64,000 nt of DNA from Acidobacteriota bacterium (GTDB lineage: Bacteria; Acidobacteriota; Terriglobia; Acidiferrales; UBA7541), in contig JABCYZ010000025.1 in NCBI GenBank assembly GCA_013289955.1, positions 34,531 to 98,530 on the forward strand, written 5' to 3'. The notes under the pieces were generated by a model. It searched no databases. It saw only the letters and a program-made list of their open reading frames with translations, and was not told the origin of the DNA. Positions 8,919 through 17,600 of the stretch are shown here, piece by piece (the stretch's first letter is position 1; each line of letters starts with the position of its first letter). The translations under genes were made by a program, and so were the position numbers.

Positions 8919-9554
8919 GTGCCGCCTCCACATACCACTCCGGGCGCGATCTTCACCATCGGCCACTCAAATCTCGACTTGGAGGATTTCGTTGCCGTCC
9001 TTGCCGGCCGCGGCGTCCATACCGTCTGCGACGTGCGCAGCCGCCCCGGCAGCTACCGCTTTCCCCAGTTCAATCGCGAATCGCTGGAGGCCTGTCTCGC
9101 TGCCTCAAAAATTCAATATGAATTTCTCGGCGAGGCTCTCGGCGGACGCCCTTCCGACCCGCGCGCCTACCACTCGGACGGCATTGTAAATTACGAAGAG
9201 CGCCGCAAGGCCGCGGATTTTAGGGCCGGGGTGGATCGTGCGTTAGAGTTGGCCCGCGCCTCCAATATCGTTCTGATGTGCGCCGAGGAAGATCCCCTCG
9301 AATGTCATCGCTTCCTGATGGTCTGCCCCGCGCTGCTCGATCGCGGCGTTACGCCCGTGCACATTCGCCGTGGAGGTGCGCTGGAATCGCAGCGCGAAGC
9401 CGAAGACCTCCTTCTCAAATTGCATGACCTTACTGCTTTCGACAGCGGCTCTCTGTTCGTCTCGGAGCGCGATGCGGCCATCAGGGATGCGCTCCGCCTC
9501 CAGGCCAAGGAGTTTGCCTTCCGCGCGTCTCCGGAAGCCATTGAGTACTTCTGA
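8919..9554 (+). CDS. DUF488 family protein, first copy
   Basis: I choose the GTG at 8919 over the ATG at 8787. CAGGGA lies seven bases upstream of the GTG, and it puts the family N-terminus (IFTIGHSN) near residue 10. The product is 211 residues. DUF488 signatures are present: IGHSN, VCDVRSRPGSYRFPQFN, and CAEEDPLECHRF, whose two cysteines and CHR motif are the most conserved points of the family. No biochemical activity is established to my knowledge. It is the first gene of four: the next DUF488 gene starts 3 bases after its stop, and the third and fourth genes overlap their predecessors. Confidence 0.85.
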   Translation: MPPPHTTPGAIFTIGHSNLDLEDFVAVLAGRGVHTVCDVRSRPGSYRFPQFNRESLEACLAASKIQYEFLGEALGGRPSDPRAYHSDGIVNYEERRKAADFRAGVDRALELARASNIVLMCAEEDPLECHRFLMVCPALLDRGVTPVHIRRGGALESQREAEDLLLKLHDLTAFDSGSLFVSERDAAIRDALRLQAKEFAFRASPEAIEYF

Positions 9555-9557
9555 TCT

Positions 9558-10067
9558 ATGGAATTTCTCCTTTGCACGATCGGATTCGCGGGAAAAACTG
9601 CCGAAGAGTTTTTCCGCCTCCTCAAGCAAGCCCAGGTGGAAAAGCTCATCGATATTCGGCTCAACCGGGGCGGCCAGCTTTCTGGTTTCGCCAAGCATCC
9701 GGACCTTGCATTTTTTCTGCAGAAGGTCGCCGGCATCGATTATTCCCACGAGCCGCAGCTTGCTCCGACCTCCGGCCTGCTCGACGCCTATCGCGACTCG
9801 CGGGATTGGGCTGCTTACGAAACTGGATTTCTGGGCTTAATGCGAGATCGCGGGGTCCCAGAAGCTTTCGATGCGGGCATGTGGCCCGAACGAGCGGCGC
9901 TCCTTTGTTCCGAACCCGGTCCCGAGAAATGTCATCGTCGCCTCGCCGCCGATCTCCTTGCCGCGCATTGGCGGGAGCAAGGCCACAGCGTCGAGATTCG
10001 CCATCTCATCGGCGCCCGCGTGAAGCCTTCCAGACCGCCCCGCGCCAAGCCGAAATCCGCGCCATGA
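9558..10067 (+). CDS. DUF488 family protein, second copy
   Basis: A 169-residue second member of the same family with the parallel motifs CTIGFAG at the N-terminus, KLIDIRLNRGGQLSGF in the middle, and LLCSEPGPEKCHRRLAADLL near the C-terminus. It is clearly divergent from the first copy, so the pair looks like two subfamilies that work together and not a recent duplication. The stop overlaps the start of the next gene (ATGA at 10064-10067), which indicates translational coupling. Confidence 0.85.
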   Translation: MEFLLCTIGFAGKTAEEFFRLLKQAQVEKLIDIRLNRGGQLSGFAKHPDLAFFLQKVAGIDYSHEPQLAPTSGLLDAYRDSRDWAAYETGFLGLMRDRGVPEAFDAGMWPERAALLCSEPGPEKCHRRLAADLLAAHWREQGHSVEIRHLIGARVKPSRPPRAKPKSAP

Positions 10068-10777
10068 CCCGGCTGCTCATCACCGAAATCACCCGCATGG
10101 GGCCGGCCTTCTGCGTCATAGGACTACAGCGTGAAAGCGGCAGAATTCGTTCCGTTCGTCCCGTTACCTCGACCGCCAACAGCTGGCTGCATTTCCCCTA
10201 TCGCCGAGGGGACGTGCTGCGATGCGATCTCTCCCCTTTCTCCGGTGCCAAGCCGCACATCGAAGATCGTGTTACGGCGCATGGCTTTCAGAAAGAATTG
10301 GCTGTTCCCGAACCGGGGGTCGTTGCTTTTCTGCGCAGGGCGGAAATCGCGGGCTCTCTGGCCGATCTTTTCGGCTGCGCCATTCATGAAAACAGGAACG
10401 GCGGCGGACTGCATGCCAAGCCTCTCGAGCCGGTGCGTTCGATTTGCGGAACCGAGACCAAAAATCTTCGCTTCGAGCTTTGCGCAAACGAACCTCGCGC
10501 TACTCTGGTTCTTTCTTCGGGCGAGGTCTTGCGCGATCTTCCCGTCGTCGACCGCGATTGGCGCGGCTTTATCGATGCCGCCCTGGCTGAGGCGAGAGGC
10601 GCGAATCGCGTTCATCGCCTCGAGCGCTTCCTGAACTCCCAATTCCATGACAAGGTCCTCTCTTGCCCGCACCACTTCCTCCGTCTCGGACTTACTCGGC
10701 CTTATCATGATCTCTGCTGGCTTATGCTGGACACCTTGTTCCCGCTGCCTAAACAGGAATGGCTCGAGGAGTTTTGA
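10064..10777 (+). CDS. Probable dual-OB-fold domain protein associated with DUF488
   Basis: The reading frame is open from 9572, but the real start is the ATG in the ATGA overlap at 10064, giving 237 residues. The N-terminal half (LLITEITRMG, FCVIGLQRESGRIRSVRPV, RRGDVLRCDLSPF, PHIEDRV) resembles the dual-OB-containing domain that I recall beside DUF488 genes; this is family recall, not a search result. The second half repeats a beta-rich pattern and ends in an HHFLRLGLTRPYHDLCW segment. OB folds suggest nucleic-acid or nucleotide binding, which is inference. Its TGA overlaps the next ATG. Confidence 0.6.
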   Translation: MTRLLITEITRMGPAFCVIGLQRESGRIRSVRPVTSTANSWLHFPYRRGDVLRCDLSPFSGAKPHIEDRVTAHGFQKELAVPEPGVVAFLRRAEIAGSLADLFGCAIHENRNGGGLHAKPLEPVRSICGTETKNLRFELCANEPRATLVLSSGEVLRDLPVVDRDWRGFIDAALAEARGANRVHRLERFLNSQFHDKVLSCPHHFLRLGLTRPYHDLCWLMLDTLFPLPKQEWLEEF

Positions 10778-12063
10778 TGGCCCCCATCACGGATGAAAAT
10801 GGCTGGCTGCGCCTGGTCCTGGAGTGCTTCCGCCGGGAAGCTGGCTCCGAAGCTCCCCTTCCCGATTCCTCGCTGGACCTTATCGAAACCGGCGCGCTGG
10901 ACTCCATGGGCTGGGTCAGCTTTCTGCGGGCGCTGGAATCCGCCAGCGGCGTCAGCGATTTGGGGGCATTGCTCAGGGAGCAAACTCCGTCTTTGGAGAA
11001 CACGTTTCTGGCCTTAAAAAACGCTCGATCCGGAAGCCCCTCTTCCGGGGCTGGTCCTTCCTCCAAACACCAGCCCTTAACGCAATCCTCGGCCATTATT
11101 GCAAGCTCGGGCGCGGCCCTCGGCTCCCGCAAAATCCCTTCCGAGGAGGTTGACCGGGCCTTCGGCATGCCCGCCGGTAAACTTCGCCTTCGTGCCGGCA
11201 TCGAATCGCTTGCTTATGCAGCGGAGGACGAAAATGAACTCACGCTCGGCGCGCGTGCCGCACAGCGGGCGCTTCGCGCTGCCGCTTGCGGCCCTCAAGA
11301 ACTCGATTGGATTATCGCCACCACGGAAACCCATCGCAGTTACCCTTCGCTCGCCGCGCAGCTTCACTCTCAACTGCTCGCTCGCGAAACCTGCGGCGCC
11401 CTGGATGTCGGCGGCGCTTGTCTCGGTTTTGTGAATGCGCTCGCCGTCGCTCAAGGACTTATCGCGTCGGGACACGCCCGCACCATCGCCATAATCACCT
11501 CCGACGTCCATAGCCGCACTTTCAAGCCTGGCCGCGTGGCTGGAGAATTCGGCGGCTTGTTCGGCGATGGCGCCAGCGCATTTCTCTTGCGCGCAAAAAA
11601 CGGCACCCGGCCACGGCCAGCGTACGGCCTCGGTGAATTTTTCTTTGGCTGTGCAGGGCAATACGCAGGGGCGATCCGCGTGGCGGACGCCCCCAACGGA
11701 AACATCGATGCGCACTTTGATGGAGAAGCTCTCTCGCGAGCGGCCATTACGAGGTTGGAAAAAGTGGTAGGAGACATCGAACTGCGCAGTGGCATCGCCC
11801 GGTCTTCGCTTCAAGGCTTGGCCACTCACCAGCCCAATCCGCGTCTTGTCACCCTGCTCGCGAAGCAGTGCGGTCTTCCGCTCGAGAAATTTCCAGTCGT
11901 CGCTCGCCACTTCGGCAACCTCGGCTCTTCCACTTGCGGAGTCGCCCTTGACGCGATTCTCGAGTCGGCGTCGAGTCTGCCGGCAGATAAGTGGGGTGCC
12001 ATATTCACGGCATCCCTGGGTCCAGGCCTTCTTTTCGGCGGTGGATGGCTTGTTCCCGCTTAG
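10777..12063 (+). CDS. Acyl carrier protein fused to ketoacyl-ACP synthase III (FabH-like)
   Basis: Starting at 10777 (TGATG overlap, GAGGAG upstream), the 428-residue protein has an N-terminal carrier domain (about 1-85) with the phosphopantetheine site GALDSM, Ser43. A Ser/Pro/Gly linker and a full KAS III domain (about 105-428) follow. All three catalytic residues are visible: Cys215 in GGACLGF, His351 in ATHQPN, and Asn381 in HFGNLGSS. KAS III condenses a primer acyl group with a carrier-bound malonyl unit. A fused carrier suggests a dedicated acyl substrate and not housekeeping FabH. Standing at the end of a DUF488/OB operon is unexpected. FabH-like acyltransferases without condensation activity are an alternative. 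Confidence 0.85.
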   Translation: MAPITDENGWLRLVLECFRREAGSEAPLPDSSLDLIETGALDSMGWVSFLRALESASGVSDLGALLREQTPSLENTFLALKNARSGSPSSGAGPSSKHQPLTQSSAIIASSGAALGSRKIPSEEVDRAFGMPAGKLRLRAGIESLAYAAEDENELTLGARAAQRALRAAACGPQELDWIIATTETHRSYPSLAAQLHSQLLARETCGALDVGGACLGFVNALAVAQGLIASGHARTIAIITSDVHSRTFKPGRVAGEFGGLFGDGASAFLLRAKNGTRPRPAYGLGEFFFGCAGQYAGAIRVADAPNGNIDAHFDGEALSRAAITRLEKVVGDIELRSGIARSSLQGLATHQPNPRLVTLLAKQCGLPLEKFPVVARHFGNLGSSTCGVALDAILESASSLPADKWGAIFTASLGPGLLFGGGWLVPA

Positions 12064-12092
12064 CTGCGCACCGTGTTTCAAGGGTAGCGACC

Positions 12093-12109
12093 TGTAACGT
12101 TTTGTTACA
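12093..12109. promoter_or_regulatory. Inverted repeat TGTAAC-N5-GTTACA, possible operator
   Basis: A perfect 6-bp inverted repeat with a 5-base T-rich centre, 30 bases after the synthase stop and 160 bases before the pilin gene. It could be an operator for the pilin operon or a weak hairpin ending the preceding transcript. No T-tract follows it directly. Confidence 0.35.
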
Positions 12110-12173
12110 TTCCCTGGGCTCACTCCTCAAGCTAAATTCCAAACATGCTCATAAATTAAAGAAAATAAACATG

Positions 12174-12256
12174 TTAGTCGGATGCTTCGCTTGGCTGCCT
12201 TCGTGCACATCTCTGGGCGACTAAGACGGGATTTATCCCGGGGCAGAGGTGTAGGA
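12174..12256 (+). promoter_or_regulatory. Possible structured 5' leader of the minor-pilin operon
   Basis: TTAGTCG (12174-12180) pairs perfectly with CGACTAA (12218-12224), and the stem can extend through GATG/CATC past a bulge. Within the closed loop CTGCC (12195-12199) is complementary to GGCAG (12242-12246), next to the AGAGG ribosome site, so a pseudoknot touching the ribosome site can be drawn. A second hairpin, CGGGA-TTTA-TCCCG (12227-12240), lies between. I could not match it to the c-di-GMP-I (GEMM) consensus. A riboswitch-like control is inference. Confidence 0.4.
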
Positions 12257-12910
12257 ATGCAGCGAAGAAGCAAGAGAGCGCAGCAAGGATTCTCACTGGT
12301 CGAGTTGGTTACCGTCGTCGGGATTACCTTTGTCCTGGCGAGTATGGCCGTCATGTCGACAAGAAGTTCGACATACGCCTCACGGGCCAATGATGCCATG
12401 TTCCAAGTCATCTCCCAACTGCGGACCGCGCGCGAAATTGCAGTGACCAAGCGCCGCAACGTGCTGATCACGTTTGGCGCCCCAAACCAGATCCAGATTG
12501 CGGTCCAGACGCTCCCGGGCGAGACGGCGCCGGCCGCCATGGCACCGGTTTTCCTGAACGACGGAGTGCCCGGTGGCTGCACTTTTTACGTTTATCCGGG
12601 ACTGCCCGACACACCCATGGGATTCGGCAATTCGAGCGCACTTACCTTCGCTCCCGCGAGCGGCGGGACCTCAGGCCTTGCCATCATGTTCAGCACCTCA
12701 GGTAGCCTGGTCGGAACCACAGGCGGCTCCGGTTACAGCACAGTTGGGAATAACAATCCGGTCAACGCATCGATCTTTACCGGCATTGCCGGCCAGCCCA
12801 ATACCGCGCGCGCTGTCACTGTCATGGGAGCCACCGGGCGCGTCCGCTCGTATTCCTGGACTGCGGGAGCGACGGGCGGCACGGTCCTGAATTGGCAAGA
12901 AGAGCAGTAG
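12257..12910 (+). CDS. Type IV pilus/type II secretion minor pseudopilin, GspH/FimT family
   Basis: The start at 12257 places the prepilin cleavage motif QQG/FSLVELVTVVG 12 residues in; the longer ORF to 12182 runs through the structured leader. The product is 217 residues: a short basic leader, the hydrophobic N-terminal helix after cleavage before F, and a beta-rich globular C-terminal domain. FimT/GspH proteins form the tip complex that primes pilus or pseudopilus assembly and in some species bind DNA. It is first of four genes with the order fimT-pilV-pilW-pilX, the usual minor-pilin arrangement. Confidence 0.85.
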   Translation: MQRRSKRAQQGFSLVELVTVVGITFVLASMAVMSTRSSTYASRANDAMFQVISQLRTAREIAVTKRRNVLITFGAPNQIQIAVQTLPGETAPAAMAPVFLNDGVPGGCTFYVYPGLPDTPMGFGNSSALTFAPASGGTSGLAIMFSTSGSLVGTTGGSGYSTVGNNNPVNASIFTGIAGQPNTARAVTVMGATGRVRSYSWTAGATGGTVLNWQEEQ

Positions 12911-12925
12911 GAGAGAAGCCCATTT

Positions 12926-13477
12926 ATGAAAACACAGCGCAAACGTTCGCGACACCTGGCCGGCTTCACGCTTCTTGAAGCCATGATCTCAATCTTCGTA
13001 CTGACCTTCGGCGTCTTATCGCTGGCCGCGGTCTACGCCCAAGGCATCTTTTTCGCCAGCCTCTCTCAATACGACTACGTAGCCGAGAAGAAGGCCGAAC
13101 AGGCTGTGGAAGCTATCTTCACGGCCCGCGACATCAAGCAGCTGACCTGGGCTTCCATTCAAAACGTCAGTAACAACGGCGTTTTCCTCGATCCCCCGCA
13201 GCCCATCCTGGTTCCCGGCACGGACGGCCTCGTGGGGACGGTGACGGATCAGGGCTCCGCGGATGAAGTCATCACCATCGGCCCCGGCCCTGACGGAATT
13301 CTCGGTACGGCCGACGACCAGGTCGTCGACCTGAATCCCTGGATGAAACGCACCATCGCGATTTCCGCTGTGACCGGCGAGACGAACCTTCGCATGATCA
13401 CCGTCACCATCACCTATCAGGTTGGCAAGATGAGTCGCAACTACACGCTGATCAGCTACATCTCAGCGTTCGCCTAG
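12926..13477 (+). CDS. pilV: Type IV pilus minor pilin PilV-like
   Basis: A 183-residue prepilin-like protein with leader MKTQRKRSRHLAG followed by the cleavage site and helix FTLLEAMISIFVLTFGVLSLA. The TLLEAM sequence and the G-x-L motif after the helix are typical of PilV/GspI proteins. The C-terminal part is a small globular domain with a DPG-rich loop. It lies 15 bases after fimT and 22 bases before the pilW-like gene. A GGAGAG site precedes the ATG. Confidence 0.82.
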   Translation: MKTQRKRSRHLAGFTLLEAMISIFVLTFGVLSLAAVYAQGIFFASLSQYDYVAEKKAEQAVEAIFTARDIKQLTWASIQNVSNNGVFLDPPQPILVPGTDGLVGTVTDQGSADEVITIGPGPDGILGTADDQVVDLNPWMKRTIAISAVTGETNLRMITVTITYQVGKMSRNYTLISYISAFA

Positions 13478-13499
13478 AGAGCTTATGAGGACTTTGGAC

Positions 13500-13612
13500 A
13501 TGAAGAAACAATCTGGGTTCACGCTAGTCGAATTCTCAGTGGCCATGGCCATCACCTTGGTCTCCCTGCTGGCTACCGTCATGGCCTTGAATGGCCACGT
13601 ATTCAAACCAGA
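13500..13612 (+). pseudogene. pilW: N-terminal fragment of the PilW-like minor pilin, separated by a frameshift
   Basis: The start at 13500 has GAGGA eight bases upstream and gives MKKQSG/FTLVEFSVAMAITLVS, a good prepilin leader and N-terminal helix. The frame then runs into non-coding sequence from about 13594 (the ORF track carries it to 14033 as nonsense rich in R, H and P). The globular domain continues in another frame from 13591. Removing one G of the GG at about 13592-13594 would join LLATVMALN to ATYSNQNVTQRE without a break. This is either a sequencing/assembly error or a real loss of function. Confidence 0.75.
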
Positions 13613-14631
13613 ACGTCACCCAGCGCGAAGATATGGCCGACAACATCCGCGCCGGCCTGAACCTTCTCGAGCAGGACGTCATTATGACCGGCATGGGCGT
13701 TCCAACTGGCGGCATTACGATCCCGAGTTTCACCGCCACGACGGCTTGCCCGGGCGGCACTTCCAATCTGGCTCGTCCGCTCCCGACCGGAACAGGTACC
13801 TTTCCTATCTGCAACACGACCTTGCCGGCCATCGAACCTGGCAATGCCCTGGGGCCCTTCATCACCGCCCCGGACGCCACCTCGAGCGTGAACACCGACA
13901 TTCTTACGGTCGTCTACGCGGACAACACTTCCAGCTCCACTTCCACCATCATCGGCATGAACGCCCAGCCCATCAACGGCACAAGCTGCCCCCTTGGCAC
14001 CATCTCGGCTACCGGGAATTCCGTTACCTTTGACTCCAGCTGCTTCAACCTCACGAGCCTCGCTGCAAGCGGCGTACAGATCAATCCCGGCGATCTGATC
14101 ATGTTCAGCAATACGAATGGCAAGGCTCTTCAGCTGGTCACGAGCGTGTCCGGCCAAACGCTGGGTTTCGCTTCCGGCGACGCTTTCCATCTGAACGGGA
14201 TCACCAGCGCCGTGGGCGGCACGATTAAACAGCTCCAGAATTCCACCGTCAATGGCACGACCGGCGTTGTCACCTATCTTGGCACTTATCCGCAAACATC
14301 GGCCACGCGCATTTGGATGGTTTCCTACTGGCTTGATAACGTGACCGACCCCATCCACATCCGCCTCGATCGCGCAGTGAATTTCAACGCGCCGCAGCCG
14401 GTGGGAGAGACTCTCGAGAATCTGCAATTCACTTTCAATTTCAATGACGGCATCGCTGTGAACCAACTCACCGTTCCCACGGGCTACTCCGAAAGCCAGA
14501 TTCGCTCCGTGAATCTCTTTATGAGCACGCGCTCGACCAGCATGCTCGGCCAGACGAAACAGTACGCCCGTGAAAATTTCCAGACGCAGCTCAGCCTTCG
14601 CAGCATGGCCTACGTCAACCGGTATCAATAA
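13591..14631 (+). CDS. pilW: PilW-like minor pilin, globular body (frameshifted from its leader)
   Basis: A 346-residue frame with the PilW-type conserved start of the globular region, ATYSNQNVTQREDMADNIRAGLNLLEQDV, followed by a long Ser/Thr/Gly-rich beta domain and a conserved C-terminal MSTRSTSMLGQTKQYARENFQTQLSLRSM. As it stands it lacks the prepilin leader, which is encoded just upstream in another frame, so the ATG at 13591 is unlikely to be the native start. With one base removed the protein would be about 375 residues. Its stop overlaps the following gene region (TAATG). Confidence 0.78.
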   Translation: MATYSNQNVTQREDMADNIRAGLNLLEQDVIMTGMGVPTGGITIPSFTATTACPGGTSNLARPLPTGTGTFPICNTTLPAIEPGNALGPFITAPDATSSVNTDILTVVYADNTSSSTSTIIGMNAQPINGTSCPLGTISATGNSVTFDSSCFNLTSLAASGVQINPGDLIMFSNTNGKALQLVTSVSGQTLGFASGDAFHLNGITSAVGGTIKQLQNSTVNGTTGVVTYLGTYPQTSATRIWMVSYWLDNVTDPIHIRLDRAVNFNAPQPVGETLENLQFTFNFNDGIAVNQLTVPTGYSESQIRSVNLFMSTRSTSMLGQTKQYARENFQTQLSLRSMAYVNRYQ

Positions 14632-14645
14632 TGAGGAGCCTTATC

Positions 14646-17600
14646 ATGAATGCCCCGAATAGACAGATGCGACGCGATTCCGGCATCGCCCTGCTTACCA
14701 CCCTGTTGCTTATGCTTCTCATGTCCAGCCTGCTGGTTGGCTTCGTCCTGCTCATCAGTTCCGGACAGAAGCTGAGCGGCTACAACAACGACTACAGCAA
14801 GGCTTTTTATGCAGCCGAAGCCGGCATGGAGAAGTTGACGGCGGACATTGGCACGCTCTTCGACACGAACTATTCGCCTACTGGCACCCAGATCAACGCC
14901 CTCACAACTACTCCTCCGGGTCTCGCCGGCATCAACTACGTCCAATACAACGGGGCCAGCGGCTACAATATTTCTTTTCCGGCGGACTCCAACGGCAACC
15001 CTCTCGCCACCACCAATGTGATTGATTCGGGTGCGTATGAAGGTATGACGGCGCTCCAGACCCTCTACACTCTCAATGTGACGGCACGCACGACCTCCGG
15101 CTCCGAGGTGAAGCTGCAGCGCACCACCCAGACCGTCGGCATCCCGATGTTCCAGTTCGGCGTCTTTTCCAGCACGGACCTCAGTTTCTTTCCGGGCCCA
15201 TCCTTTAGTTTTGGCGGCCGCACCGCTACCAACGGCAACCTGTTCCTCGCTACGAGCGGCGGCCCTCTATCCCTTACCGAGCCCGTCAGCGCCTATCTGA
15301 ACGTTATCCGCACCAACCTTTCCAATGGCTTTCCCACCGCCAGCTCGTATAACGGCCCCGTCAACGTTTTCAACGGCAGCGGCACACGGCCCCTGGCTTT
15401 GACCGAGGGCAGCCTGGTAGGCACAATCGGGTCCGCCACTAACTCCAACTGGCCTACTATCTCTCTGGGCAGTGCCGACTATGCCGGCAACTTGCGGAAT
15501 GGCGCCACCGGCGCGAACCAGCTGAATCTTGGCATTGTGCTGCTAGGGAACGGCACCACGCAGCCTGTCGACATGATCCGCCGTCCCTTTGGCACCACGG
15601 AGAGCGCGTCCGTCACCAACCTGCGCTATTTCGCGCAAGCCAGTCTTCAGATTCTGTTGTCGGATAACCCGACCGACATTATGTCGCTCCCTTGCGTTGA
15701 TACGGGCACGCAGCCGGTTAACCTGGCTCAACTTGCTTCTCCCGTTTCCACCTGGACGGGACTGGGAGGTAATCCAGCGGCTCTTTACACGAAAATGAAC
15801 TCCAACAACACGGCGGGGTACAGCACGCTTCCCGTGCCGCTGGCAGCATCGGGAGCGGTAATGAGTGCCACGGCTTACAGCCCGGGTGGTACCGCCACAC
15901 TCAATGGAAACGGCTACTGGTTGCCGAATCCCGGCGGCACCGGCTTCACCACCGCATCCGGTCTGCCCGTCATAAAGGGCTACATCAAAATCGAAGTGCA
16001 GACTGCTTACGGCAATCCCTGCGGCACTTGGAAGGACGTGACGATCGAGGTCTTGGGCTACGGCTATGCAGGCCGCAATATCTTCCCTCAGGGGGGCCTC
16101 GTAGGGTCACAGTACGGCACTTCTGAACCACTGTTGCCGCCGCCAACGAGCCAAGTAGCGTCTCCCTACAGCGCAGGCTTCACCTGCCCGACAGACGTAC
16201 ATCCAAACGCGATCATCCGCCTGGAGCGTGTTCGTGATAACCCGTCTAACTATGGGACGCAAGGTCCATGCGGCATAACCATCACCGCCGGCAAAGTTAC
16301 TGCTGCCCCGGCGAACCCCGCCGATTATTGGCCGAACGCCCTCTTTGACACTCGCGAGGGCAACTCACGCGACATCATCCCTGCCGGCAGTATTGGCGGC
16401 GGCGCTAATGTCATTAACTATTCGCAGATGGTTACCCTCGGCGGGGTCATGCAATACATCGAACTCGATGCCAAGAACCTGGCAGCTTATTTCGCCGGCA
16501 CGGGCGTCTACACGGGCGGGTCTGGCCACCTGGCCTATGACGGCGTTACCGCCCCTAACGATTACACCGTATACATCTCCGACCGCCGCGGCAACTATAC
16601 AGCGTCCGCACTCACGAACGTCTGGCCTCCGCTCTCGCCGAGCGGTCATGAGACGGGCGAGTACGGCTGGAATGACTTCGTAAACCCCCTCAGCGCCTAC
16701 GGGTGCCCCAACAATACCCAAGATACCGGAGAAGACCTCGACGGCTTGGGCACGACAGGTTTCTACAACTATGGAGCGAACCCGACCTACATCATGGACG
16801 CTGGCGCAGTAACCACGGGTATGACCCTGGCCACTGTGAACACAACCCTGGGCTTCGGACAATACGGAATGTTTGGTCTGGCCAGCCCCGGCAATCTTTA
16901 CGGCGCAAGCACCACCGCCAATGCTATAACAGCCAATCCGAACTGCACGGTTACCGTGCCTTCCACCATCTGGCCTTGGGCTGAGGTTATCCACGCGAAT
17001 GAAGCGCGCGAAAATCCCAACCCCTTCTTCCGCAGGGCCGTAAAAGTGGTGGACGGCAATCTCTTGAGTGCCCTTGGCACTTGCCCGGGAGGGGTTCCTT
17101 GCGGCTTAGCGATTGCCACGGAGAACCCGGCGTATATTCAGGGCGACTTCAACGCCAACGCCGCCGGCGAAGGTTTCGACGACGCCACAAACGTAGCGGT
17201 TTCTGTGAACGCCGACGCGTTGACGCTGCTCTCGAACAACTTCAACGACGTGAACAGCTTCGCCTTTCCCTACGTGACGTCGAACACCCAGCGCAATGCC
17301 GTAACCACTTATTTCCGGACCGCCGTGATGGCTGGCAAAGGAGTCTCTTTTCCGCAACCCACGACCTGCGGAACGGTGGCTTGCTACGCGGACTTCGGCA
17401 CCGATGGCGGCGTCCACAACTTCCTGCGCTTTCTCGAGGACTGGGGTGCCAATGGCGGTCAGACCCTGTTCTACCGCGGCTCGATCATCAGCATGTATTA
17501 CAACCGCCAGGCCGTCGGCACGTACAAGGACGGCCTATCCAACACCGTCTACCAACCGCCAACACGCGGCTACAACTTTGATACGGAGTTCCTGACTCCT

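Noticed and set aside
11077-12123. 348-residue minus-strand ORF
   Set aside because: Antisense to the KAS III domain, whose catalytic residues are intact on the plus strand.
12174-12256. c-di-GMP-I (GEMM) riboswitch before the pilin operon
   Set aside because: The conserved core elements of GEMM that I know (for example the GCAAA-type segments) are not present, so I report only an unnamed structured leader.
13603-14628. 341-residue minus-strand ORF
   Set aside because: Antisense to the PilW-like body; the plus strand carries conserved pilin sequence.
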